Under the pieces are notes generated by a model, which saw only the letters and a list, made by a program, of their open reading frames with translations, was not told the DNA's origin and made no database searches. Source: JALZHR01 sp036388475 (GTDB lineage Bacteria; Acidobacteriota; Blastocatellia; Pyrinomonadales; Pyrinomonadaceae). From it: 64,000 nucleotides of DNA. The stretch is taken from NCBI GenBank assembly GCA_036388475.1, contig DASVRT010000094.1:35529-99528 (forward strand), in the 5' to 3' direction. Within the stretch, counting starts at the first letter, position 1. The number at the start of each line of letters is the position of its first letter. A program made the position numbers and the translations under genes. Positions 40,712-47,932 of this stretch are shown piece after piece.

Positions 40712-41608
40712 ATGTTAATGCAAAACTCAAATACATCAAGAATTATCGAGAACGCCTCGACTATCAAGGACGTCACATATGAATCAATCAACAACATCGT
40801 GGCGTCGATATTCGAGCGTTTACCTTACATTCTGGCGGGACTTCTGGTGCTCGGAATCTTTTTCGTGCTTGCCAGAATCGTCAGATTAATTTTCTGGACG
40901 GCTTCCGGCAGAACGAAGCTGGACAATCGCCTGCGGATTCTGTTCAGCCGTCTGATTGTCGTTTTTATCGTCGTGCTCGGCATTTTTACGGCTTTGACGG
41001 TCGTCGTTCCGACTTTCGGTTTCGGCGATATGATAACGGGTTTGGGCTTTACGTCGTTCGTTATCGGTTTTGCGACGAAAGATATTCTGAACAATCTTTT
41101 GTCGGGCGTTTTGATTTTGTGGCAGCAGCCGTTTCGTATCGGCGATTATCTTTTCGTCGGCAATAATCAGGGCAAGGTCGAATACATCGGCGTGCGCGCG
41201 ACGCAATTGAGAAAAGACGACGGCGAGCTGATTCTGATTCCGAACGGCGATATGTACGCCACCGCGCTGACGATTCGCAGCGCGAGCGCCAATCGACGGA
41301 TGAATCTGAAAATCAGCATCGGTTACGAATCCGACATCGAACAGGTGAGAAATACAATAAAAAATGCGTTAAAAGACGTAGCCAGCGTCGTTGAGGAACC
41401 GAAACCGAATGTTTACGTGACGGATTTGTCTTCGGACGGAGTAAATCTGGCGATATATTTCTGGATAAACACGCACGAAGCCAAACCGATGGAAGTTTTT
41501 GACCGCGTAGCGACTGAAATCAAAAACTCGCTCAGCCGCGCCAGCGTCGAAATGTATCCGCCGAACACGGTTATCGTGCAGAATGTCGATACACAAATAG
41601 ATAGCTGA
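40712..41608 (+). CDS. MscS-family mechanosensitive channel
   Basis: The 298-aa protein has three hydrophobic segments (about residues 33-55, 85-105 and 108-135). The pore helix is seen as GFATKDILNNLLSGVLILWQQPFRIGDYLFVGNNQGKVEYIG, and the beta domain continues with TQLRKDDGELILIPNGDMYA, the MscS signature. The cytoplasmic alpha-beta domain ends at SVEMYPPNTVIVQ. It would release solutes during hypo-osmotic shock. No clear ribosome site precedes the chosen ATG, and a second Met lies two codons on. It is divergent from dps. Confidence 0.93.
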   Translation: MLMQNSNTSRIIENASTIKDVTYESINNIVASIFERLPYILAGLLVLGIFFVLARIVRLIFWTASGRTKLDNRLRILFSRLIVVFIVVLGIFTALTVVVPTFGFGDMITGLGFTSFVIGFATKDILNNLLSGVLILWQQPFRIGDYLFVGNNQGKVEYIGVRATQLRKDDGELILIPNGDMYATALTIRSASANRRMNLKISIGYESDIEQVRNTIKNALKDVASVVEEPKPNVYVTDLSSDGVNLAIYFWINTHEAKPMEVFDRVATEIKNSLSRASVEMYPPNTVIVQNVDTQIDS

Positions 41609-41736
41609 GCCGCTCCGGGTTTGTATGGATTCATTCCAGCGTTGTTTGGAAATAATACAAGAAATCTTTTTCGATAAAACTCGGGAAAGTCGGTTTTAAA
41701 GCTTATATTTTCGGTGAATTTGCCGTTTCAAAACTT

Positions 41737-41752
41737 TGGCACGCTCATTGCT
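41737..41752 (+). promoter_or_regulatory. Consensus sigma-54 (RpoN) promoter
   Basis: TGGCAC (41737-41742), five bases, then TTGCT (41748-41752) match the -24/-12 consensus exactly, including the GG and GC doublets with the right spacing. It lies 60 bases upstream of ATG 41812. An enhancer-binding activator would be required; a recognition site is not evident. Confidence 0.75.
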
Positions 41753-41811
41753 CTAATAAAGCCGTCTGCTGCTGCGGATGGACGGATTTTTGATAAGGGA
41801 GATACGGAAGA

Positions 41812-42024
41812 ATGTCTAAAGACGTTATAAGCGTGGACGGCGAAGACAGAGTCGTTCGCGAAGATACGGCAAAGTCTTACAGAGGAGTCATCTGGGCTTT
41901 AACCAGTATCGCAGCATTTATCATAATTGTAGCAATCTTGGTTTTTGGCGGATTTTTAAGCACAGCGACCGACGGAAGCAAGACCAAGAGTCCGGCGGAA
42001 ATCGAAAAACAAAGACAGCAATAA
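41812..42024 (+). CDS. Small single-pass membrane protein behind a sigma-54 promoter
   Basis: The 70-aa protein has a hydrophilic N terminus (SKDVISVDGEDRVVREDTAK), one transmembrane helix (VIWALTSIAAFIIIVAILVFGGFL, about 26-49) and a short charged tail (DGSKTKSPAEIEKQRQQ). No signal cleavage site or known domain is seen. AAGGGAGATACGGAAGA before ATG gives a ribosome site. The gene lies between a consensus sigma-54 promoter and a strong terminator, so it is expressed alone under RpoN control. The function is unknown; a membrane stress regulator or a partner of a larger complex are guesses. Confidence 0.75.
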   Translation: MSKDVISVDGEDRVVREDTAKSYRGVIWALTSIAAFIIIVAILVFGGFLSTATDGSKTKSPAEIEKQRQQ

Positions 42025-42027
42025 TAG

Positions 42028-42113
42028 TTTTTACGAACAAGGGATTTTAAACGAGCAAAGGGTTTTTAACGAGCAAGGGGTAGGTTTAGGTTTTAACGAG
42101 CAAGGGGTAGGTT
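42028..42113. repeat. Tandem acgagcaagggg repeat in a 3' untranslated region
   Basis: Four degenerate copies of tttttaacgagcaaggggtagg lie between the small-protein stop and the terminator at 42189. The middle copies share the 12-base core aacgagcaaggg exactly. They would be transcribed as part of the sigma-54 message. Confidence 0.7.
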
Positions 42114-42188
42114 AATCGGTGTGTAGTTCTTTCCTGTCATGTAGAACTTTTTAGTCATAAGTGGACATTGTCAATTTCTGACTTAAGG

Positions 42189-42220
42189 CGTCCCCTGAAA
42201 TTTCAGGGGACGTTTTTTTT
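42189..42220 (+). terminator. Strong rho-independent terminator
   Basis: CGTCCCCTGAAA (42189-42200) pairs fully with TTTCAGGGGACG (42201-42212) and is followed by eight T residues. It ends the sigma-54 transcript about 165 bases after the small-protein stop. Confidence 0.9.
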
Positions 42221-42242
42221 GTTGTAAGAAAAATAAAAAGTG

Positions 42243-42276
42243 AACTGATAACCGAGAATGGTTTTGGTTATCAGTT
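42243..42276. repeat. Perfect 11-bp palindrome upstream of tsaD
   Basis: AACTGATAACC (42243-42253) and GGTTATCAGTT (42266-42276) are exact inverted repeats. The flanking cagttctccgttt unit is repeated after the right arm (42271-42299). Confidence 0.65.
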
Positions 42277-42317
42277 CTCCGTTTTCAGTTCTCCGTTTCT
42301 TGCTTTACACTAAAAGA

Positions 42318-43394
42318 ATGTTGGTTTTAGGCATTGAGAGTTCGTGCGACGAGACGGCGGCGGCAGTCGTCCGCGACGGAAAGGAAATTTTATCGTCCGT
42401 CATTTCCTCGCAAATCGATTTGCACCGTCCGTACGGCGGCGTCGTGCCGGAACTGGCTTCGCGCGAGCATTTAAACAAAATCGAGCCGATTGTGCTCGAA
42501 GCTCTCAAACAGGCAAATATTGAATTAAAGGACGTTGACGCCATCGCCGTCACGCAGGGTCCCGGACTGGTCGGCTCGCTGCTGGTCGGCGTCTGCTACG
42601 CAAAGGCGCTGGCGTTTGCGCTCGACAAACCGTTCGTCGGCGTGAATCACATCGAGGGTCACGTTTATTCCGTGGCGTTTGAAAACCCGCCCGTCGAATA
42701 TCCCGCGCTGGCGCTGATAGTTTCCGGCGGTCACACAAATTTATTTTTTATTCCCGAAGAAGGAAAATACAAAGTCGTCGCCCGAACACGTGACGACGCG
42801 GCAGGCGAAGCTTTCGATAAAGTCGCGAAAATGTTGGGCTTAAGCTATCCGGGCGGACCGATTATTGAAAAGCTCGCCAAAGAGGGAAACGAAAAAAAGA
42901 TAAAATTCACCTTGCCGAAAATCAGCGACGGCAGACCGGATTTCAGCTTCAGCGGGTTGAAAACGGCGGTCTCGAAATACGTGCGGGAAAACAACGTGCA
43001 GCCAGCCGCGCAAAACGAAAACATTTCGCCGGAAATCAAAGATTTATGCGCGAGTTTTCAATACACGGTCGTCAAATCCTTAGTCGGAACAATGGAAAGA
43101 CTCGCCGATGAGTTGAGTCCGAAAACCATAATCGTCGCCGGCGGCGTCGCCTGCAACAACGCCCTGCGCGAAGGAGCGGAACGGGCGGGACAAAAACTGC
43201 GAATTCCCGTTTATTTTCCGTCAAAGCATCTTTCGACCGACAACGCCGCAATGATTGCGGCGGCGGGAACCTTTCATCTTAAAAGCGGGAAAACCTCGCC
43301 CCTGTCGATAACGGCGGACGTCACGATGCGCCTGCAAAATTTCGAGGTCGAAGACGCCGAGCTGCGCAGAAAGAAAGTTCGCTATCGTTTGTGA
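42318..43394 (+). CDS. tsaD: tRNA N6-threonylcarbamoyladenosine synthase subunit TsaD
   Basis: From MLVLGIESSCDETAAAVV (42318) the protein has 358 residues. It shows the ASKHA nucleotide-binding fold with metal-binding His residues in NHIEGHVYS (about residues 110-118), ALIVSGGHTNLFF, DDAAGEAFDKVAKMLGL, YPGGP, FSFSGLKTAV and VAGGVACNNALRE. With TsaB and TsaE it makes t6A37 in ANN-reading tRNAs, an essential modification. In-frame codons upstream to 42258 derive from a gttatcagtt palindrome and are unlikely to be translated. It is transcribed alone. Confidence 0.97.
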   Translation: MLVLGIESSCDETAAAVVRDGKEILSSVISSQIDLHRPYGGVVPELASREHLNKIEPIVLEALKQANIELKDVDAIAVTQGPGLVGSLLVGVCYAKALAFALDKPFVGVNHIEGHVYSVAFENPPVEYPALALIVSGGHTNLFFIPEEGKYKVVARTRDDAAGEAFDKVAKMLGLSYPGGPIIEKLAKEGNEKKIKFTLPKISDGRPDFSFSGLKTAVSKYVRENNVQPAAQNENISPEIKDLCASFQYTVVKSLVGTMERLADELSPKTIIVAGGVACNNALREGAERAGQKLRIPVYFPSKHLSTDNAAMIAAAGTFHLKSGKTSPLSITADVTMRLQNFEVEDAELRRKKVRYRL

Positions 43395-43640
43395 AAAAGT
43401 GTCCGGCGAAGGATTCCGCAGCCGCCGACAGACCGTTCCGTAGTCGCCGCCGTACGCCGCGTCGTCGCCGGCAGTGTATCCGGTAATCGACGGCAAATCA
43501 CTCGCCGACGGCGTTTCCGTCTTTGAGCCTTTTTAATATTAGCAATCAAATTTATACTACTGATAATTTTCCTTGTTTTTATTGGTTCTAATAGCTTAAA
43601 ATTAATTTACCTTCCCGAGTTTCCTAAAAGAGAAAACATT

Positions 43641-44066
43641 ATGCGACGAGTCTGTTTTGCCGTAATCTGCTGTTTGATTTTGCTTCTGACCAATGTGCCT
43701 GCCGAAACGAAAATAAATGCGCCGGCGAGCGGAAGATGCGTGGTTCCGAATTTAAAGACCGCTTTGCAGAATTCGAGCGCGGTTTTTACGGGCGAAGTCT
43801 TAAGCGAGACGAAAAACGGCAGCGAGAGAATTTTTGAATTTCGGGTCGGAAAATATTGGAAAGGCGCCGGAAAGAAAAAAATTAAAGTCGGCGTGAATGA
43901 GACCACGCGTTATCAGGCTTGGTTTCAGGTCGGGAAAAGCTATCTGGTTTTTGCGTACGCGGACGAAGACGGACGGCTGCGCGACCGCAGATGCTCGGGT
44001 TCCAAATTGCTTTCCGAAGCGTCTAAAGATTTAAAGGAACTGGGACGGGCGAAAATTCCGCGTTAA
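43641..44066 (+). CDS. Exported TIMP/netrin-like (NTR) domain protein
   Basis: The 141-aa protein has a signal peptide (residues 3-20) and a mature domain with three Cys: GRCVVPNLKTALQNSSAVFTG, the repeating beta pattern KNGSERIFEFRVGKYWKGAG, KSYLVFAYADEDGRL and RDRRCSGSKLLSEASKDLKELG. The pattern resembles bacterial proteins with a tissue inhibitor of metalloproteinase (OB-fold) domain, though the match is by eye. Its partner is unknown. The PQQ-dehydrogenase-like gene follows after 59 bases on the same strand. Confidence 0.65.
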   Translation: MRRVCFAVICCLILLLTNVPAETKINAPASGRCVVPNLKTALQNSSAVFTGEVLSETKNGSERIFEFRVGKYWKGAGKKKIKVGVNETTRYQAWFQVGKSYLVFAYADEDGRLRDRRCSGSKLLSEASKDLKELGRAKIPR

Positions 44067-44125
44067 TCGAAAATGAAAGTTTTTGATTTCGAATTGAGAT
44101 TACATTGAAAATGTCTAGGGGGAAT

Positions 44126-46162
44126 ATGAGACAATTTAAGTTGTTTGTAAGTCTGACAATTATGCTTTGGGCAACGGTCGGGGCGATTTCGGCACAGAAT
44201 ACGCCGCCGCCTTTTACGATTCGGCTGCAACCGTTTCTGCCGACGGGCGTCGTTAGCCGTCCGGTGCTGTTGACCCACTCAAAAGACGGAAGCGGGCGGA
44301 AATTTATTCTGCAACAGGACGGATTTATTAAAGTTTTACAGCCCGGCTCGTTCACGCCGACCGAGTTTATCAACATCGCGTCCAGAGTGCGCGTTCCGAC
44401 TTCAGCCGGCGACGAACGCGGACTTTTGGGCTTGACCTTTCACCCGCAGTTTGCGACCAACCGCAAGTTTTACGTCAATTACACGCGCATCGCCGACGGC
44501 GCAACGGTCGTCGCCGAATATACGACGCTGGCGAACAACACGAATCAGGGCGATTTCAACAGCGAGCGAATTATCATCACCATTCCGCAGCCATTTACCA
44601 ATCACAACGGCGGAATGATTGAATTCGGTCCCGACGGTTATTTATATATCGGGATGGGCGACGGCGGCTCGGCAAACGACCCCGGCAATCGCGCGCAGAA
44701 TCTGTCGCAGCTGCTCGGCAAGATGCTTCGCATCGACGTGAATGTTCCGCAAGGCTCACCGACTCAATATTTGATTCCGGCGGGCAATCCGTTTACCGGC
44801 GCGAACACGACGCGGTGCGACAGCGGCAGCACGACGAGCGGACTGCCGTGCCAGGAAATATGGTCTTACGGAATGCGAAATCCGTGGCGCTGGTCGTTCG
44901 ACCGCGGCGGCACCAATCAGCTTTGGGTCGCGGACGTGGGTCAGGGCATCAGAGAGGAAGTCGACATCATCACGCCGGGCGCAAATTACGGCTGGCGCGT
45001 TTACGAAGGAACGCTCTGCAATACGAGTATTGCGGGCAACTGTCCGACGACGATGCCGCAGACGCCGCCGATTTTTGAATACGACCACGGCGGCGGGCGG
45101 TGTTCGATTACGGGCGGCTATGTTTATCGCGGCTCGCTCGGCTCGCTGCCGAACGGCGCGTATATCTATGCCGATTACTGCTCGGGCGAGATTTGGATGT
45201 GGCAGGGCAATCAGCAGATTCGGCTGGCGGATACGCCGCGCAGCATCATTTCTTTCGGCGAAGACGCGGACGGCGAAATTTACGTCTGCTATTCAAACGG
45301 GCAGATTGATAAAGTCGTGCGGGCGAAAGCCAACGCGGATTTCGACGGCGATTTCAAAACCGACATTTCCGTCTTTCGCCCGAATGGCGGCAACTGGTAT
45401 ATCAACGAGAGTTTAAATAATACGTTTCGCGCGCAACAGTTCGGCGCGGCGGGCGATGTGCCCGCGCCCGAGGATTTCGACGGTGACAACACGACCGACA
45501 TTGCCGTGTTCCGCCCGTCAAACGGCTCTTGGTACGTTCTGCGCAGCAGCAGCAACACCTTTATCGGTGTGCAATTCGGCGCTAACGGAGACCAGACGGC
45601 GGCGGGCGATTACGACGGCGACGCAAAAGCCGATTTCGCCGTCTTCCGACCGAACGGCGGCAACTGGTATATTTTAAATTCGTCGAACGGCGCGTTCTCC
45701 GCCGCTCAATTCGGAGCGAATGGCGACCTGTCCGTGCCCGGCGATTATGACGGTGACGGTAGAACGGATTTGGGCGTTTATCGCAGCTCGACCACAAGCT
45801 GGTATTTGCTGAATAGCTCAAGCGGCAGTTTCAGCGCGATTCAGTTTGGAATAGGCAGCGACGTCGTGACGCAGGGCGATTATGACGGTGACGGCAGAAC
45901 CGATATTTCCGTTTTCCGTCCAGCCGAGGGAAATTGGTATCGTCTGAATAGTTCCAACGGCGCGTTTGTTGTCGTTAATTTCGGCACAACTATGGATATT
46001 GCGGCGGCGGGCGATTATGACGGCGACGCTAAAGAAGATATCGCCGTGTTCCGTCCGTCAAACGGCACTTGGTATCGCCTCAATAGCTCAAACGGCGCAT
46101 TCGTGGCGGCGCAGTTCGGACAAAACGGCGATTTTCCTGCTCCGGCTGCCGACAGACCGTAA
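44126..46162 (+). CDS. Exported PQQ-type sugar dehydrogenase with six FG-GAP/VCBS repeats
   Basis: Starting at MRQFKLFVSL (44126), after GGGGGAAT, the product has 678 residues with a signal peptide. Residues 30-400 are a glucose/sorbosone dehydrogenase propeller: ERGLLGLTFHPQF, NHNGGMIEFGPDGYLYIGMGDGG, GMRNPWRWSFDR, LWVADVGQGIREEVDII and GGYVYRG. The remainder holds six FG-GAP units of about 45 residues, each with a D-x-D-G-D calcium loop (DYDGDGRTDISVFRPAEGNWY for example, split here by repeats). Such proteins oxidise sugars with PQQ and calcium in the periplasm or on the cell surface. The repeat domain may anchor it or bind calcium. Confidence 0.9.
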   Translation: MRQFKLFVSLTIMLWATVGAISAQNTPPPFTIRLQPFLPTGVVSRPVLLTHSKDGSGRKFILQQDGFIKVLQPGSFTPTEFINIASRVRVPTSAGDERGLLGLTFHPQFATNRKFYVNYTRIADGATVVAEYTTLANNTNQGDFNSERIIITIPQPFTNHNGGMIEFGPDGYLYIGMGDGGSANDPGNRAQNLSQLLGKMLRIDVNVPQGSPTQYLIPAGNPFTGANTTRCDSGSTTSGLPCQEIWSYGMRNPWRWSFDRGGTNQLWVADVGQGIREEVDIITPGANYGWRVYEGTLCNTSIAGNCPTTMPQTPPIFEYDHGGGRCSITGGYVYRGSLGSLPNGAYIYADYCSGEIWMWQGNQQIRLADTPRSIISFGEDADGEIYVCYSNGQIDKVVRAKANADFDGDFKTDISVFRPNGGNWYINESLNNTFRAQQFGAAGDVPAPEDFDGDNTTDIAVFRPSNGSWYVLRSSSNTFIGVQFGANGDQTAAGDYDGDAKADFAVFRPNGGNWYILNSSNGAFSAAQFGANGDLSVPGDYDGDGRTDLGVYRSSTTSWYLLNSSSGSFSAIQFGIGSDVVTQGDYDGDGRTDISVFRPAEGNWYRLNSSNGAFVVVNFGTTMDIAAAGDYDGDAKEDIAVFRPSNGTWYRLNSSNGAFVAAQFGQNGDFPAPAADRP

Positions 46163-46165
46163 TCG

Positions 46166-46272
46166 AAAGGATAAAGGCGAAGGGATAAAGGATAAAGTTT
46201 TGAATTTTGAGTTGGGTGAAATCTTTCATTCAAAATTAAAAACTTAAAACTTCCTTCTCTTTATCCTTTCGC
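46166..46272. repeat. Palindromic aaggataaag-type element between convergent genes
   Basis: aaaggataaaggcgaaggg (46167-46185) and a gttttgaattttgag unit are mirrored by attcaaaattaaaaac and ctttatcctttcgccttt (46256-46273). It fills the gap between two convergent genes. Confidence 0.6.
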
Positions 46273-46274
46273 CT

Positions 46275-47048
46275 TTAAAAAGCTCGCGCGACGGTTAGAA
46301 CGTAAACCGCTCGCGCGCCTTTATTTTTCAGGGCTTTCGCGCAGTTTGAAGCGGTTGCGCCGGAAGTGAAAACGTCGTCAATCAATAAAATATTTTCGTC
46401 TTCGACCAGCTTCGGGCGCGTTACTTCGAAAGCATTTCTGACGCTTTCGACGCGGGCTTTTCTGTCCATTCCGGCGCGATGCTGCGGCGTGTGAATTTTG
46501 CGAATCAGGCTTTGCTCGTCGAGCGGCAAACCGGAACGACGCGCTAAAATTTTGGCTAAAAGGGAAGCCTGATTAAACCCGCGCTCGCTGAAACGGCGTT
46601 TGGAAAGCGGAACGGGAATTATTCGGGCGGCGTCCGGAAACGGAGATTTTAGAAAGGCTTCGAAGAAAAGATTTTGCAGATTTAAGGGAACAAAGGGAGT
46701 TTTTTTGAGATTCAGAATGGTCGCTAAAAGAGCGTGCTCGTAAAGACCGGCGGCGCGCGCCGAATCAAAATCGTCGTCTTCGCATTGGCGGCAGAAAGTT
46801 TTAAATTTCTCGCCGCTTGACGTGAGATATGCGCTGCATTTTTCGCAAAGAATTTCTTTGCCGCGGTTGAAGATTCGCGTTTTTTGCCAGCACGCGTGGC
46901 ACGCGACGCCGTCGGCGCGTGATTCGACGCTTTTTTCGCAGAGGCGACAAATTTGTGGGTAGATTAAGCTGAGGCAGGCGTCGTAGAGAGCGGAAAGCGG
47001 AGAACCGAACAGGGGAGAGTTTTTGTCGTTCGGTTCTCCGTGTTTCAT
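46275..47048 (-). CDS. comF: ComF-family phosphoribosyltransferase-like protein
   Basis: From ATG 47048, which overlaps the upstream stop as TGATG (a GTG at 47051 is an alternative), the protein has 257 residues. An N-terminal treble-clef-like zinc region has C-x-x-C pairs (ICRLCEKS, ACHACWQK, LCEKCSAY, FCRQCEDD). The PRT domain shows IIPVPLSKRRFSERGFNQAS and the PRPP motif NILLIDDVFTSGATASNCAK. ComF acts in DNA uptake in naturally competent bacteria and also occurs elsewhere. Codons 3-17 lie in a 13-bp-arm palindrome. It is coupled to the dksA-like and rlmH genes. Confidence 0.9.
   Translation of the reverse strand: MKHGEPNDKNSPLFGSPLSALYDACLSLIYPQICRLCEKSVESRADGVACHACWQKTRIFNRGKEILCEKCSAYLTSSGEKFKTFCRQCEDDDFDSARAAGLYEHALLATILNLKKTPFVPLNLQNLFFEAFLKSPFPDAARIIPVPLSKRRFSERGFNQASLLAKILARRSGLPLDEQSLIRKIHTPQHRAGMDRKARVESVRNAFEVTRPKLVEDENILLIDDVFTSGATASNCAKALKNKGARAVYVLTVARAF
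46998..47040. repeat. Perfect 13-bp inverted repeat covering the comF start region
   Basis: CGGAGAACCGAAC (46998-47010) and GTTCGGTTCTCCG (47028-47040) are exact inverted repeats around 17 bases, inside comF codons 3-17 and next to its start. In mRNA this would form a stable hairpin just after initiation and may limit translation. Confidence 0.8.
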
Positions 47049-47401
47049 CACAAGCTATCCGCGTCAATCATTCCTTTTTCGACCAGTTCTTGGCAGCTCA
47101 GGCAATAACGCGCCCACGGAATCGCCGCCAGACGCTTCGCCTGAATTTCCTTCGAGCAGTTCTGGCACGTGCCGTATTCTTCGTCTTCGATGCGCTGCAA
47201 GGCTTCGTCAATCAACATCAACTGGCGCGTCTCGTTTTCGGAAACAGCCAGAATCACGTTTTTGGAATAATTCTGCACCGCTAAATCGACCGGGTCGGGC
47301 GTTTCGGTAGCGTCAACCGAAAGGTCATTGCCCGACAGCTTGGTAAATAAAGTATCGCGCTCGGCGATAAGTTGTTCTTTAATTTCGTTCAATTCACTCA
47401 T
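47048..47401 (-). CDS. TraR/DksA-family zinc-finger regulator
   Basis: The 117-aa protein has a coiled-coil helix pair (LNEIKEQLIAERDTLFTKL, SENETRQLMLIDEALQRIED) and a C4 zinc finger YGTCQNCSKEIQAKRLAAIPWARYCLSCQEL. This is the DksA/TraR fold that binds the secondary channel of RNA polymerase. The canonical DksA tip D-x-x-D residues are not obvious in the region PDPVDLAVQNYSK, where D-P-V-D might serve. Overlaps of four bases with rlmH upstream (ATGA) and of a few bases with comF suggest one operon of three genes. Confidence 0.88.
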   Translation of the reverse strand: MSELNEIKEQLIAERDTLFTKLSGNDLSVDATETPDPVDLAVQNYSKNVILAVSENETRQLMLIDEALQRIEDEEYGTCQNCSKEIQAKRLAAIPWARYCLSCQELVEKGMIDADSL

Positions 47402-47841
47402 TTCTGATATGGAAACCCTTTGATTATGGTATATGCGCGATATAGCTGTTCAATCAGCACGACCCGCGCCATTTCGTGCGTCAAAGTCAGAACGGATAAG
47501 GATAAACTAAAATCGGCTCTTTCGACAACCCCGGAAGCGACGCCTTCCGCGCCGCCGATGACAAATGCGATTTCCTTAAGTCCTCGATTCTGCCATTTCT
47601 CGATTGTTTCCGCGAGTTCGTGAGAACTGACCGAGCGTCCTTTCACGTCCAACAAGACGACGAATGCACTTGGATTCAGGTTTTCCAGTATTCGTTTGCT
47701 TTCAATTTCCTTGTTGCTCTCGTCCTTTAATTCAATAATTTCAAACTTTACGAAATGCGAGAGACGCGCGCAGTATTCTTCTTGTAACACGCGCCAGTTT
47801 TTATCTTTCGTTTTGCCGATCCAGACGAAGCGAAAACGCAT
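47398..47841 (-). CDS. rlmH: 23S rRNA m3-pseudouridine-1915 methyltransferase RlmH
   Basis: The 147-aa SPOUT methyltransferase begins MRFRFVWIGKTKDKNWR, continues FVVLLDVKGRSVSSHELAETIE, then the SAM-binding knot EIAFVIGGAEGVASGVVERAD and FSLSLSVLTLTHEMARVVLIEQLYRAYTIIKGFPYQK, which is the highly conserved RlmH ending. It methylates pseudouridine 1915 in helix 69 of 23S rRNA. Four-base overlap with the DksA-like gene shows translational coupling. A long gtgaaaag palindrome precedes it. Confidence 0.97.
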   Translation of the reverse strand: MRFRFVWIGKTKDKNWRVLQEEYCARLSHFVKFEIIELKDESNKEIESKRILENLNPSAFVVLLDVKGRSVSSHELAETIEKWQNRGLKEIAFVIGGAEGVASGVVERADFSLSLSVLTLTHEMARVVLIEQLYRAYTIIKGFPYQK

Positions 47842-47842
47842 A

Positions 47843-47932
47843 AAAGTGAAAAAGTGAAAAGTGAAAAGTGAAAAGTGAAAAAGTCAGTCGAGTTTACTCA
47901 ACCTGACTTTTTCACTTTTCATATTTTTCACT
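47843..47932. repeat. Long gtgaaaag palindrome
   Basis: Five gtgaaaag-type repeats at 47846-47885 are followed by a short loop (cagtcgagtttactcaacctg) and the mirrored ctttttcacttttcatattttt (47906-47927). It lies between the TonB receptor stop and the rlmH start on the minus strand, within 1 bp of both. Confidence 0.75.

Noticed and set aside
42028..42113. CRISPR array at the acgagcaagggg repeats
   Set aside because: Only four degenerate copies with almost no spacers, inside a 3' UTR.
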